Both the position numbers and the translations under genes were made by a program. From Bacteroidaceae bacterium (GTDB taxonomy: Bacteria; Bacteroidota; Bacteroidia; Bacteroidales; Barnesiellaceae_A): a stretch of DNA of 6,152 nucleotides. The first letter of the stretch is position 1, and each line of letters starts with the position of its first letter. Where the stretch lies: the NCBI GenBank assembly GCA_017561285.1, contig JAFZDG010000231.1:1-6152 (forward strand), read 5' to 3'. Of the stretch, positions 1 through 6,152 are shown in pieces. Below the pieces are notes generated by a model. That model saw only the letters and a program-made list of their open reading frames with translations, searched no databases and was not told where the DNA came from.

Positions 1-605
1 CTATTCTCAAAATAGCCAATGAAGGTCGCTTGGAAGGTGGCGATTACATTCCTGCCGGTAATGTTTCGTTCATAGGTTGTGGTATGCGTACCAACATCGA
101 GGCTATCCGTCAAATTATGGATGCCGATGCTTTTGGTCACGATACTGTTGCTGTTGTCAAAGACCACAAATGGTGGCAGATGCAAATGCACCTCGATACC
201 TATTTCAACATTATCGACAAGGATTTGTGTACATTGGTTGAGAGTCGTTTGTATGCCAAAGAGGGCGATCCCGAATGGGTTACTGTTGACCTCTACACTC
301 GTGCCGCCGGTGAGAAAGAGTATCAACTCGCACAACAAGATGTACCCTTTGTGCAGTATCTCAAAGATAATGGCTATACTATTATTCCCATCAAGGAAGC
401 CGATGAATTGCACTATGCCAACAACTACTTGGCTATAGGCCCCCGTCACATTATGGCTGTTGCCGGACAGTCGGAGGAGTTGCAACAAAACTTCGAAAGT
501 CATGGTGTGAAAGTTGAGTGGATACCTCTCGAAAGCCTTATTGATGGTTATGGTGCTGCTCACTGTATGACTCAAGTATTGAGCCGTATTGTGGTGGATA
601 AGTAA
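1..605 (+). CDS. Arginine deiminase family protein, 3' part (start outside window)
   Basis: The reading frame is open to the left edge (first full codon at 3) and ends in TAA, giving the last 200 residues. Arginine deiminases hydrolyse L-arginine to citrulline and ammonia in the cytoplasm; related guanidino-modifying enzymes share the fold. Visible catalytic elements, numbered from the first full codon, are LEGGD at 10-14 (catalytic Glu 11), HLDT at 63-66 (His 63, Asp 65) and the nucleophile Cys 188 in AHCMTQ near the C-terminus. The roughly 125-residue spacing from His to Cys fits arginine deiminase better than the shorter dimethylargininase. The N-terminal part, including the expected RDP-type aspartate motif, is missing only because the window begins here. 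No carbamoyltransferase or carbamate kinase gene follows, so participation in a classical arc operon is not shown. The exact substrate could be a related guanidino compound. The family call is firm; the specific enzyme name is likely. Confidence 0.85.
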   Translation, partial: ILKIANEGRLEGGDYIPAGNVSFIGCGMRTNIEAIRQIMDADAFGHDTVAVVKDHKWWQMQMHLDTYFNIIDKDLCTLVESRLYAKEGDPEWVTVDLYTRAAGEKEYQLAQQDVPFVQYLKDNGYTIIPIKEADELHYANNYLAIGPRHIMAVAGQSEELQQNFESHGVKVEWIPLESLIDGYGAAHCMTQVLSRIVVDK

Positions 606-641
606 TCTTTGAGGCTGTTGTTTTATGCCGTTAGGATTTAT

Positions 642-1343
642 ATGTATTTATTCAATAAGCATACATTACTAATATGGATAGTTGTTTGGCTGTTGCCCTT
701 ATCGGCAATGGCCAAACGTCCTTTCGTAGAGACGGGTTGTGTTACTTCTTTGGAACTACAAGGTGGCAATAGTGCTGTGTGGGGCTGGTATGGAGCTGTA
801 GGAATGAGTGCCTACTATTCCTTGCCTCAATACTTTGCAGTGCAAGGTGGTGTGCAATATAATATGACCAACTGTGTGGTTGCCGATGTAAGGCCTGCGT
901 TTATCTATCATATTGCATCCGGACGTTTGCATATCGAGGCTTTGTGTCATTATACGATGGTGCAACATAGCGCACAATCGTTGTGCTTTGGCGCAGGAGT
1001 GGGTTTTACAGGTAAGTATATTTGGTGCAATGCCGGATATTATTATCGCACGTTGGGTATATCGGCGCTTACAGTTGCCGAGCCTTTCAATATCTACTAT
1101 GAATTGGGTGTAAATTGTTTGCCCGATGTCGAAAGTTGGGACTTGACTGTGGCTGTAACCAATAGCAATATGTATGATTTGGAACGTCATTATCAACCAT
1201 CCCTTCAGGTTGATGCCTGTTGGCATACTACCCCGTCATTGGGTTTGTTATGTGGCGTGCGATACAAGCCGGCCGGAATGTTCAATGTTTCGAGTGACTA
1301 TTATCAATTGAGTGTTAACGTAGGAGTTGTATATAGATGGTGA
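642..1343 (+). CDS. Secreted protein, probable small outer-membrane beta-barrel, function unknown
   Basis: I do not recognise a named family. From the ATG at 642 the product is 233 residues. It starts with a clear signal peptide: Lys 6, a hydrophobic stretch at about 9-20, and an AMA cleavage site with mature protein from about residue 25. The frame stays open up to a TTG at 609, but the ATG puts the signal peptide right at the N-terminus, so I prefer it; AGGA lies 5 bases upstream. The mature part is rich in Gly, Tyr, Val and alternating polar/nonpolar stretches, and ends in an aromatic residue (VVYRW), as outer-membrane barrels often do. Its size would suit an 8- to 10-strand barrel. Oddly, it has eight cysteines (33, 78, 102, 115, 129, 159, 193, 204), which is unusual for a barrel. 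It follows the deiminase gene by 36 bases and overlaps the next gene by 7, so it is probably co-expressed with the phosphoesterase. Confidence 0.75.
   Translation: MYLFNKHTLLIWIVVWLLPLSAMAKRPFVETGCVTSLELQGGNSAVWGWYGAVGMSAYYSLPQYFAVQGGVQYNMTNCVVADVRPAFIYHIASGRLHIEALCHYTMVQHSAQSLCFGAGVGFTGKYIWCNAGYYYRTLGISALTVAEPFNIYYELGVNCLPDVESWDLTVAVTNSNMYDLERHYQPSLQVDACWHTTPSLGLLCGVRYKPAGMFNVSSDYYQLSVNVGVVYRW
1322..1326 (+). promoter_or_regulatory. Shine-Dalgarno-like AGGAG before the phosphoesterase start
   Basis: AGGAG lies 10 bases upstream of the ATG at 1337, inside the last codons of the preceding gene. It supports this ATG as the start and would allow reinitiation by ribosomes finishing the upstream frame, whose TGA lies at 1341-1343. 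Members of this phylum often initiate without such a sequence, so its importance is uncertain. Confidence 0.35.
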
Positions 1344-2212
1344 GAAACTTGTGTATAGCCCTGTTTGTGGCTTTGTTGTGCTCGTGTAGCGATCGCTTTC
1401 AGGTCTTGGGTTTACTATTCCCATTGGGTGATGTTGTAGATACCCGTTTTGAGCAAAGTATGGCTATGACCAATGATAATGCAGTTGAGGTGTATAATAG
1501 CAACTCCGATGCCTACTCTTTTTATGTGTGTACCGATGTACACATAAAGAGTACGGCCGATCGCTTTACTCATTATCTCAATGTGCTGCGCAATGACAGT
1601 TCGGCTCTCTTTGGTATTGTTTTAGGCGATTATACGAGCAAGCATAGTTTGTTGCCGGCTTTTCTCGATGCTATGTCATACAATCCTGCAACACAGCGAT
1701 ACAATCAAGATATTCATCTTGTATTGGGCAATCATGATACCTACTTTGCGGGATGGGATGAGTATAGCGAAAAGATAGGCCCCTCGGTATATTATTGGGT
1801 TGTGAACACAAGCGGAGGTAAAGATTTATATATTGTGCTCGACTCGGCTACCGGTACGCTGGGATCGAAGCAACATACATGGCTCCGAAATTTCATTGCC
1901 ACGCATCGCCATCTCTATCGTCACTGTATCATTTCTACGCATACCAATCTGTTCTATACCGACAATTCGCAAACAACATCGGGCAATATACCTATTGAGG
2001 AGTCTCTTTCACTTGCCGATTTGTTTGAGGAGCATCGGGTAACGCTTGTGCTTCAAGGGCACGATCATTACCGAGAAGACATCTATGTGGGTAGTGTGCG
2101 CTATACCATTGTTGGTGCTATCTCAGACAGTCATACCGACACACCGGCCGAATTTTTGCGTGTCGATGTGTCGCACGATGGTGTAGAGTATGAGTGGTAT
2201 CTTATTCGTTAG
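1337..2212 (+). CDS. Calcineurin-like metallophosphoesterase, lipoprotein
   Basis: A 291-residue predicted lipoprotein that would hydrolyse a phosphomonoester or phosphodiester with two bound metal ions on the periplasmic or outer face of the envelope. The N-terminus is a short hydrophobic signal (residues 5-14) followed by a lipobox, Leu-Cys-Ser-Cys, with Cys 17 as the likely lipidated residue. The metallophosphoesterase motifs appear in order: DVH (Asp 67, His 69), GD at 97-98, GNHD at 131-134, His 202 in STHTN, and GHDH at 241-244. All usual metal ligands seem present, so it is probably active; the fourth motif is STHTN rather than the common GHxP form. The substrate cannot be read from the sequence. 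The start overlaps the barrel gene by 7 bases and has an AGGAG upstream. The 3' end overlaps the convergent msrA gene by 11 bases. A long inverted repeat falls in the codons around the DVH motif. Confidence 0.88.
   Translation: MVRNLCIALFVALLCSCSDRFQVLGLLFPLGDVVDTRFEQSMAMTNDNAVEVYNSNSDAYSFYVCTDVHIKSTADRFTHYLNVLRNDSSALFGIVLGDYTSKHSLLPAFLDAMSYNPATQRYNQDIHLVLGNHDTYFAGWDEYSEKIGPSVYYWVVNTSGGKDLYIVLDSATGTLGSKQHTWLRNFIATHRHLYRHCIISTHTNLFYTDNSQTTSGNIPIEESLSLADLFEEHRVTLVLQGHDHYREDIYVGSVRYTIVGAISDSHTDTPAEFLRVDVSHDGVEYEWYLIR
1514..1553. repeat. Imperfect inverted repeat inside the phosphoesterase gene
   Basis: The arms TACTC-(TT)-TTTATGTGT (1514-1529) and ACACATAAAGAGTA (1540-1553) can pair over 14 base pairs with a two-base bulge at 1519-1520 and a 10-base loop. 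An alternative inner register pairs GTGTAC (1528-1533) with GTACAC (1538-1543) around a CGAT loop. It is AT-rich, has no following T-run, and sits in codons for the segment containing the DVH metal-binding motif. It is therefore not an intrinsic terminator; a folded mRNA element or coincidence are both possible. Confidence 0.6.
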
Positions 2213-2723
2213 CTTTAGCCGATTGTGACAACTCTTTTACCCTTGCTATGAGTGCGCGTGGTATATGACAATATCCTTGCGGATTCTTTTCTAAGTAGTC
2301 TTGATGATACTCCTCTGCTGCATAGAAATTGTGTAGTGGCTCTATCTCCACTGCAAGTGGTGTGTCGTATTGTGCCTCTACGTTTCTATATACCTGCTCT
2401 ATAATGGGCAGATCGTGAGGTGTGGTGTAGTAAATCCCCGTACGGTATCGTGTGCCGCAATCGGCTCCCTGACGATTGAGTGAAGTGGGATCTATTGAAC
2501 GAAAGTATAGCTCAAGAATCAAATCGAGACCTATTTTTGCTTCGTCATATTTGATACGTACTGTTTCGGCATATCCCGTTTGGTCGGTATATACCTCCTC
2601 GTAGGTGGGAGATGGGGTTGAGCCGTTGGCATATCCTACCTCTGTTTCTATCACTCCGTCTATCTGTTTTATATATTGCTGAGTGCCCCAAAAGCAACCT
2701 CCTGCCAAGTATATCTCTTTCAT
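2202..2723 (-). CDS. msrA: Peptide-methionine (S)-S-oxide reductase MsrA
   Basis: Reduces the S-epimer of methionine sulfoxide, free or in proteins, back to methionine, with electrons normally from thioredoxin. At 173 residues it is a normal-sized stand-alone MsrA. The signature GCFWG is at residues 9-13, with Cys 10 the nucleophile. Other family elements are VGYANG (29-34), TGYAET (49-54, giving the active-site Glu 53; most relatives have His where this has Tyr 51), the DCGTRYR stretch at 88-94 (Asp 88 and Tyr 93 of the sulfoxide pocket), and EEYHQDYLEKNPQGYCHI ending at 154. Cys 152, and perhaps Cys 89, are candidates for the resolving cysteine. There is no signal peptide, so it is cytoplasmic, and no MsrB domain is fused to it. 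It is the last gene of the minus-strand run, 12 bases after the glycerate kinase, and its 3' end overlaps the convergent phosphoesterase gene by 11 bases. Confidence 0.96.
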   Translation of the reverse strand: MKEIYLAGGCFWGTQQYIKQIDGVIETEVGYANGSTPSPTYEEVYTDQTGYAETVRIKYDEAKIGLDLILELYFRSIDPTSLNRQGADCGTRYRTGIYYTTPHDLPIIEQVYRNVEAQYDTPLAVEIEPLHNFYAAEEYHQDYLEKNPQGYCHIPRALIARVKELSQSAKANE

Positions 2724-2735
2724 ATAAGCCTATTT

Positions 2736-3866
2736 CTATAATTTAAACAATTGAGCTGTGCGAATGGCTGTTTTTCGCACATTCTCTTTGGCAACTTCGG
2801 GTAGCATAGCCTCCTCAAGAGGCATATCGTGGGGTGTTGCCTGTATAATGGCTGCAAAGTTACTATTTTTCAATTCATCGCACAACAATACTTTACCACC
2901 AATGGCTGCCACCGGAATGCCTTGTTGCGATGCTGCTTGTAGTACACCGCCGGGTGTTTTACCCATAAGGGTTTGGTTGTCAATACATCCTTCGCCGGTA
3001 ACGACCAATGAACTGCCGGCAATGATTTGGTCGAACTTGATAGCATCCAATATCATCTTAATACCCGGTACGAGCCGGGCGTTAAGTAGAGCTTTAAATC
3101 CGCCTCCCAATCCTCCGGCCGCACCTGCACCGGGCAAATTGGCAATGTCGCAACCATTATATTGTTCTATTGCTTGTGCATAGTTGCGCAAGCCGTTGTC
3201 GAGTAGTTGTACCATTATGGCATCTGCACCCTTTTGCGGTGCAAAGATATAGGCAGCACCATTCTTGCCATAGAGCGGGTTGGTGACATCGCAAGCTACT
3301 GTAAAGCGAGCTTCGCGTATGGCCGGATGTAGCCGGGTGTCATCAATAGAGGCTATCTCCATCAGCGATGCTCCATTGCCTATCAGTTGATTACCCTGCT
3401 TGTCGAGAAAACGATAGCCCAAAGCCGAGAGCATACCCATACCCCCATCATTGGTGGCACTACCACCTATACCTATGAGAAAGTTGCGACAGCCGCGATT
3501 GAGAGCGTGCAGTATCATTTCGCCGGTTCCGTAGGTCGATGTTACGAGAGGGTTGCGTTCGCCGGGGGCAAGGAGAGTAAGACCGCTTGCTTGAGCCATC
3601 TCAATGATTGCTGTTGCCCCATTGTCTATAATGCCATATTGTGCTGTAATGACGTTACCGATAGGATTGTGTACCTCTACTTCGGCATACATTCCATTCA
3701 ATGCCTCCACAAGGGCTTCGGTCGTTCCTTCACCACCATCGGCAATGGCCACTTTCTGTATTTCACAATCCGGTACACAAGCGTGCAACCCTGCTGCAAA
3801 AGCTTCGGCCACCTGATTTGATGACAACGAACCCTTAAACGAATCAAATGCAAGCGTTATCTTCAT
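2736..3866 (-). CDS. glxK: Glycerate kinase (GlxK/GarK family)
   Basis: Phosphorylates D-glycerate with ATP, feeding carbon from glyoxylate, glucarate or serine breakdown into glycolysis; most members of this family make 2-phosphoglycerate. The 376-residue length matches the family (about 380). Motifs in order: DSFKGSLSS at 8-16, ADGGEGT at 42-48, GIGGSATNDGGMGM at 132-145, CDVTNPLYG at 192-200, the glycine-rich GAGAAGGLGGG at 246-256, and TGEGCIDNQTLMGKTP at 290-305. All are intact, so the enzyme should be active and cytosolic. The ATG at 3866 lies 7 bases after the stop of the upstream gene, with GAGGA directly before it. None of the usual pathway partners (tartronate semialdehyde reductase, glyoxylate carboligase, glycerate importer) lies in the window, so the source of glycerate is not shown. 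glxK and garK cannot be told apart by sequence alone; the family assignment is certain. Confidence 0.95.
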   Translation of the reverse strand: MKITLAFDSFKGSLSSNQVAEAFAAGLHACVPDCEIQKVAIADGGEGTTEALVEALNGMYAEVEVHNPIGNVITAQYGIIDNGATAIIEMAQASGLTLLAPGERNPLVTSTYGTGEMILHALNRGCRNFLIGIGGSATNDGGMGMLSALGYRFLDKQGNQLIGNGASLMEIASIDDTRLHPAIREARFTVACDVTNPLYGKNGAAYIFAPQKGADAIMVQLLDNGLRNYAQAIEQYNGCDIANLPGAGAAGGLGGGFKALLNARLVPGIKMILDAIKFDQIIAGSSLVVTGEGCIDNQTLMGKTPGGVLQAASQQGIPVAAIGGKVLLCDELKNSNFAAIIQATPHDMPLEEAMLPEVAKENVRKTAIRTAQLFKL

Positions 3867-3873
3867 ATCCTCA

Positions 3874-4746
3874 TTAGTTTCTACTGAAATATCGCTCTAC
3901 GGTTTCTACGTTTACATCGCGTAGCACCACTCGGTGGTCTTTGTCGAGCAGGTAGAGTGATGGTAATCCGGGTATGTCGTATAGCAGTTGGTCATAGATG
4001 GTGCAATTTTCATCGCAGGCATCTATCCATCCTTCGGGAGCAGGTGTATCTTGCCATTTAGCTGTTTTACCTTCAACGCATACCGATAATATTGTGAGAT
4101 AGCCTCCAATAAATTTCAACTTTATATAGAGCGACTCTTGCAACTGCTCTTTGACTTTGTTACATATTTCGCAATCGGGATCTCCAAAGAAAATAAGTGT
4201 ATAGGGGGCGTTGATGTTGTGCAGACGGTTGTATGTGCCATCTCGTAGCATAAATTCAAAGTCGCAAGCTACGGTTCCTACTTGGTTGCGCTTCTCCATG
4301 CGAAGCATAAAATTGTACTTTTCGCTATCGCTAACCGATAGGTGGTCCATCGATGTTATTGCTTCGAGTAGTACGATATAAAGTGCTTCGTTATATACCG
4401 GCGATTGTGGCTCGGCAAGATACTTTTGTCCTATTGCCATAAAGTAGTCTTGTGCCTTTTTATTACAGGTAATGCCTTGTACAAAAACGTCAAATGCCTC
4501 GCGTTGTTGCGTTACATAGGGCATAATACTGATAAAATTGCAAAATCCCTGCTCCGAAATATCTTCATTACCAATGAGCGTAGAGTCATTGAAGTCTATA
4601 TTGTCCCAGTAGTGTAGTGCCAAGTAGTTGGCTCGATCGGTTCGTGTTGTCAAAGTATCGGGAACAGCCGGTAGAGGAAAGGTAGTTTGTCCCATTGCCG
4701 ATAGGATGCCAACTACAAATGTTGCTATGATAAACAATTGTTTCAT
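3874..4746 (-). CDS. Secreted DUF5106-like protein with thioredoxin-fold C-terminal domain
   Basis: A 290-residue protein with an N-terminal signal peptide (Lys 2, hydrophobic 4-16, likely cleavage near AMG-Q at 19-20). There is no lipobox cysteine, so it is probably periplasmic. Residues about 25-150 resemble the DUF5106 region found in Bacteroidales ahead of thioredoxin-like domains, with the landmarks NYLALHYWDNIDF at 40-52 and EPQSPVYNE at 112-120. Residues about 155-288 look like a thioredoxin fold: a strand TLIFFGDPDC at 183-192, the redox motif CEIC at 192-195 at the start of a helix, and a probable cis-proline, Pro 262, in GLPSLYLLD. It probably exchanges disulfides or reduces a periplasmic substrate. 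Further cysteines are at 69, 94, 161, 223, 244 and 248. The gene lies 15 bases after the large envelope protein and 7 before the glycerate kinase. The DUF number is from memory of the family's look; the thioredoxin-like half is the firmer call. Confidence 0.78.
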   Translation of the reverse strand: MKQLFIIATFVVGILSAMGQTTFPLPAVPDTLTTRTDRANYLALHYWDNIDFNDSTLIGNEDISEQGFCNFISIMPYVTQQREAFDVFVQGITCNKKAQDYFMAIGQKYLAEPQSPVYNEALYIVLLEAITSMDHLSVSDSEKYNFMLRMEKRNQVGTVACDFEFMLRDGTYNRLHNINAPYTLIFFGDPDCEICNKVKEQLQESLYIKLKFIGGYLTILSVCVEGKTAKWQDTPAPEGWIDACDENCTIYDQLLYDIPGLPSLYLLDKDHRVVLRDVNVETVERYFSRN

Positions 4747-4761
4747 AGTGAGTTACATCTG

Positions 4762-6152
4762 TTAAGGATTGTCTGCGGCGGGTGTGAGTATTACATTGGG
4801 GCTGCTGTAAAGTGTAGCCAAACTGCTTATTTGTAGGTCATATACATTGCCTTCGCTGTCGGTATAGTCAAACTCTATCTCATCCAAGTCCCAGGAGAAA
4901 GAATACTCGGCGCGGAGATTAAGGCTGTAACTACCATTATCCGATACCATAATAGAACCGATGCGAACGCCGTCCGATGTACGTGCAAAGACAACAAACG
5001 AGTTTTTAGGTACATTGTGTAAGGTGTTCGATTGGTCTCTATATTGTATTGTGCCGGTTATGTGTTCGTTGGTTATTCTGAATGTTTTGTCATAGAACAC
5101 AACCATATCTTTGTCCGAGCTTATTTTTATATCGCCTGCCGATGTGATGCGGTTGGTTATAAACGGCAGACGTTTACGCTCGCCTCTCTGATTGGCTTGT
5201 CCTGTCACGTCGTATTTGGCTGCATCGTCATAACCGTAGGCACGTTCGGCTTCGCGTGTCGATTCTACTTTATATACAAATCGGTTGGCTATGGTGGGGT
5301 GGCGGTATAGCTTGTTGGTCGTTAGGTTGCACTCGGCAAGTCGGTTTTCGTCTATTCTGAGCATAGGGGCATCTATGTATATCTCAAATTCGTTGCCAAA
5401 CGGATCGACACTCTTGCCATCGGCTCCCTGGAAACTGGTTACATCCAGTGTTATGTCAACCTCTTGATTAGGCTCGTAAGTAAGCTCTATGCGGTCTTCG
5501 GTCTCTTCATTGGTGCCGTCGGCCGAGCTACCTATACCATTTACCTGAGCCGAGAATCGGAAGGGGCGATAGGTTCGCAACTCGAAGATTGACGAACGAT
5601 ATGAGTTGCCTATATAGCTCTGTCCTTGCTTGTCGGGGTGAGCCGATAGAGATGTCGATTGGTTCGATGATATACGTACAATATCGTCACTTATAGCTGC
5701 ATTGGTCTTGAGATAGATGTTGTAGTGGCCTGTTTGGGCGGGGGCATCGGGCCTTTTGGGCATAAACATCATTACACGACCGTTGGTCGATGTTTTCCAG
5801 TAGTTTTCGTCTACGGGATAGAACGTACAGTCAAACTCATCTACGCCGGCTATGTTCTCTTCGCCATCTTTATAGTAGTCGAGTGTCTTGGAGTAGAGCA
5901 AAAACTCATCGTTTACACCGGCATTGAGGTTGTTGCCCGTAGCCTTATCTATCAGTGCAAGGTTGAAGGTTACAGTTGCATTTTTCTTTTTTGGTACAAT
6001 GGTGTAGTATATAGGTTCGTCCTTAGCAAAGTTTCCATCATAGTTGTCGGGGTGGTGTATCAACAACCCTTCGGTCATAATGGCTCGTTTGTGATTGGTA
6101 TAGGTAAAGGTCTTTGTCAAGGTCTCAAAGTGTTTGCCTTCTATGATTATAC
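4762..6152 (-). CDS. Large beta-rich envelope protein, function unknown (start outside window)
   Basis: The frame is open to the right edge, and the TTG at 6120 is an internal Leu codon, not a start. The visible part is about 462 residues and lacks its N-terminus, so a signal peptide or lipobox cannot be judged. I do not recognise the family. The sequence is rich in Asp, Asn, Thr, Ser and Tyr with short alternating strands, as in secreted beta-sandwich proteins of Bacteroidales. Numbering from 6120, about 14-140 looks like one domain (LLIHHPDNYDG, then a run ending GHYNIYLKT), and about 180-290 like a second (YRPFRFSAQVNG, FGNEFEIYIDAP). The C-terminal 100 residues (from ITGTIQY at 354, through VSDNGSYSLNL at 392-402) look like a carboxypeptidase-regulatory or Cna-B type sandwich. 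Only two cysteines are visible. It is the first visible gene of the minus-strand transcript, 15 bases ahead of the thioredoxin-fold gene. A fimbrial or other surface-structure subunit is possible but unproven. Confidence 0.6.
   Translation of the reverse strand, partial: IIIEGKHFETLTKTFTYTNHKRAIMTEGLLIHHPDNYDGNFAKDEPIYYTIVPKKKNATVTFNLALIDKATGNNLNAGVNDEFLLYSKTLDYYKDGEENIAGVDEFDCTFYPVDENYWKTSTNGRVMMFMPKRPDAPAQTGHYNIYLKTNAAISDDIVRISSNQSTSLSAHPDKQGQSYIGNSYRSSIFELRTYRPFRFSAQVNGIGSSADGTNEETEDRIELTYEPNQEVDITLDVTSFQGADGKSVDPFGNEFEIYIDAPMLRIDENRLAECNLTTNKLYRHPTIANRFVYKVESTREAERAYGYDDAAKYDVTGQANQRGERKRLPFITNRITSAGDIKISSDKDMVVFYDKTFRITNEHITGTIQYRDQSNTLHNVPKNSFVVFARTSDGVRIGSIMVSDNGSYSLNLRAEYSFSWDLDEIEFDYTDSEGNVYDLQISSLATLYSSPNVILTPAADNP

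Noticed and set aside
79..438. A 119-codon plus-strand frame inside the deiminase gene
   Set aside because: It lies in another frame of a gene whose catalytic motifs are intact.
578..611. Possible Bacteroides-type promoter (TTG then AATCTTTG) between the deiminase and barrel genes
   Set aside because: The -7 box is one base off TAnnTTTG and the spacing of about 22 bases is long; too weak to report as a promoter.
756..1226. A 156-codon open frame on the minus strand opposite the barrel gene
   Set aside because: It is antisense to a gene with a good signal peptide and has a composition rich in His, Ile and Cys with no recognisable motif; it is a shadow.
3063..3080. Small GC-rich hairpin CCCGG...CCGGG within the glycerate kinase gene
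   Set aside because: Only a five-base stem, within conserved coding sequence and without a T-run.
702..3757. The 14-mer ATCGGCAATGGCCA occurs near 702 and again near 3743
   Set aside because: The two copies are in unrelated genes, in different coding contexts, with no shared flanks; coincidence is the simplest view.
2758..3821. Open frames of 141 and 144 codons on the plus strand opposite glycerate kinase
   Set aside because: Both are fully antisense to a clearly conserved enzyme and show no family features.
4732..4743. Twelve-base perfect palindrome AAACAATTGTTT at the start of the thioredoxin-fold gene
   Set aside because: It is AT-rich, lies in the first codons (Met-Lys-Gln-Leu-Phe) of a signal peptide, and has no second copy upstream; likely chance.

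Overview
The window looks like chromosomal DNA of a member of the Bacteroidales (phylum Bacteroidota). The evidence is indirect. Several proteins are of types common in that order: a DUF5106-like protein with a thioredoxin-type C-terminal half, a very short-signal-peptide lipoprotein, and a large beta-rich envelope protein of no recognised family. Most starts lack a strong Shine-Dalgarno sequence and are preceded by AT-rich DNA, as is usual in this phylum. There are no RNA genes, insertion sequences, CRISPR repeats or phage genes, and no gap between genes exceeds about 36 bases.

Left half, plus strand (1-2212): the window opens inside an arginine deiminase-family gene, of which the last 200 codons are present with their catalytic residues. 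After 36 bases comes a secreted, Tyr- and Gly-rich protein that reads like a small outer-membrane beta-barrel. Its last codons overlap by 7 bases the start of a lipoprotein with a calcineurin-like metallophosphoesterase domain. The overlap suggests that barrel and phosphoesterase are translated together and act together at the envelope.

Right half, minus strand (2202-6152): four genes lie head to tail with gaps of 15, 7 and 12 bases and are almost certainly one transcript. In order of transcription they are a large beta-sandwich-type protein of unknown function (its start lies beyond the window), a secreted DUF5106/thioredoxin-fold protein with a CxxC motif, a glycerate kinase, and a peptide methionine sulfoxide reductase (MsrA). 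The promoter must lie beyond the right edge. The two halves converge, and the phosphoesterase and msrA reading frames overlap tail to tail by 11 bases, so there is no room for a terminator between them.

Most of the window is ordinary metabolic and envelope gene content, and I see no clear new defence, mobile or biosynthetic system. The points most worth a second look are the barrel/phosphoesterase pair with eight cysteines in the barrel, the unassigned envelope protein at the right edge and its operon partners, and a long inverted repeat inside the phosphoesterase gene.
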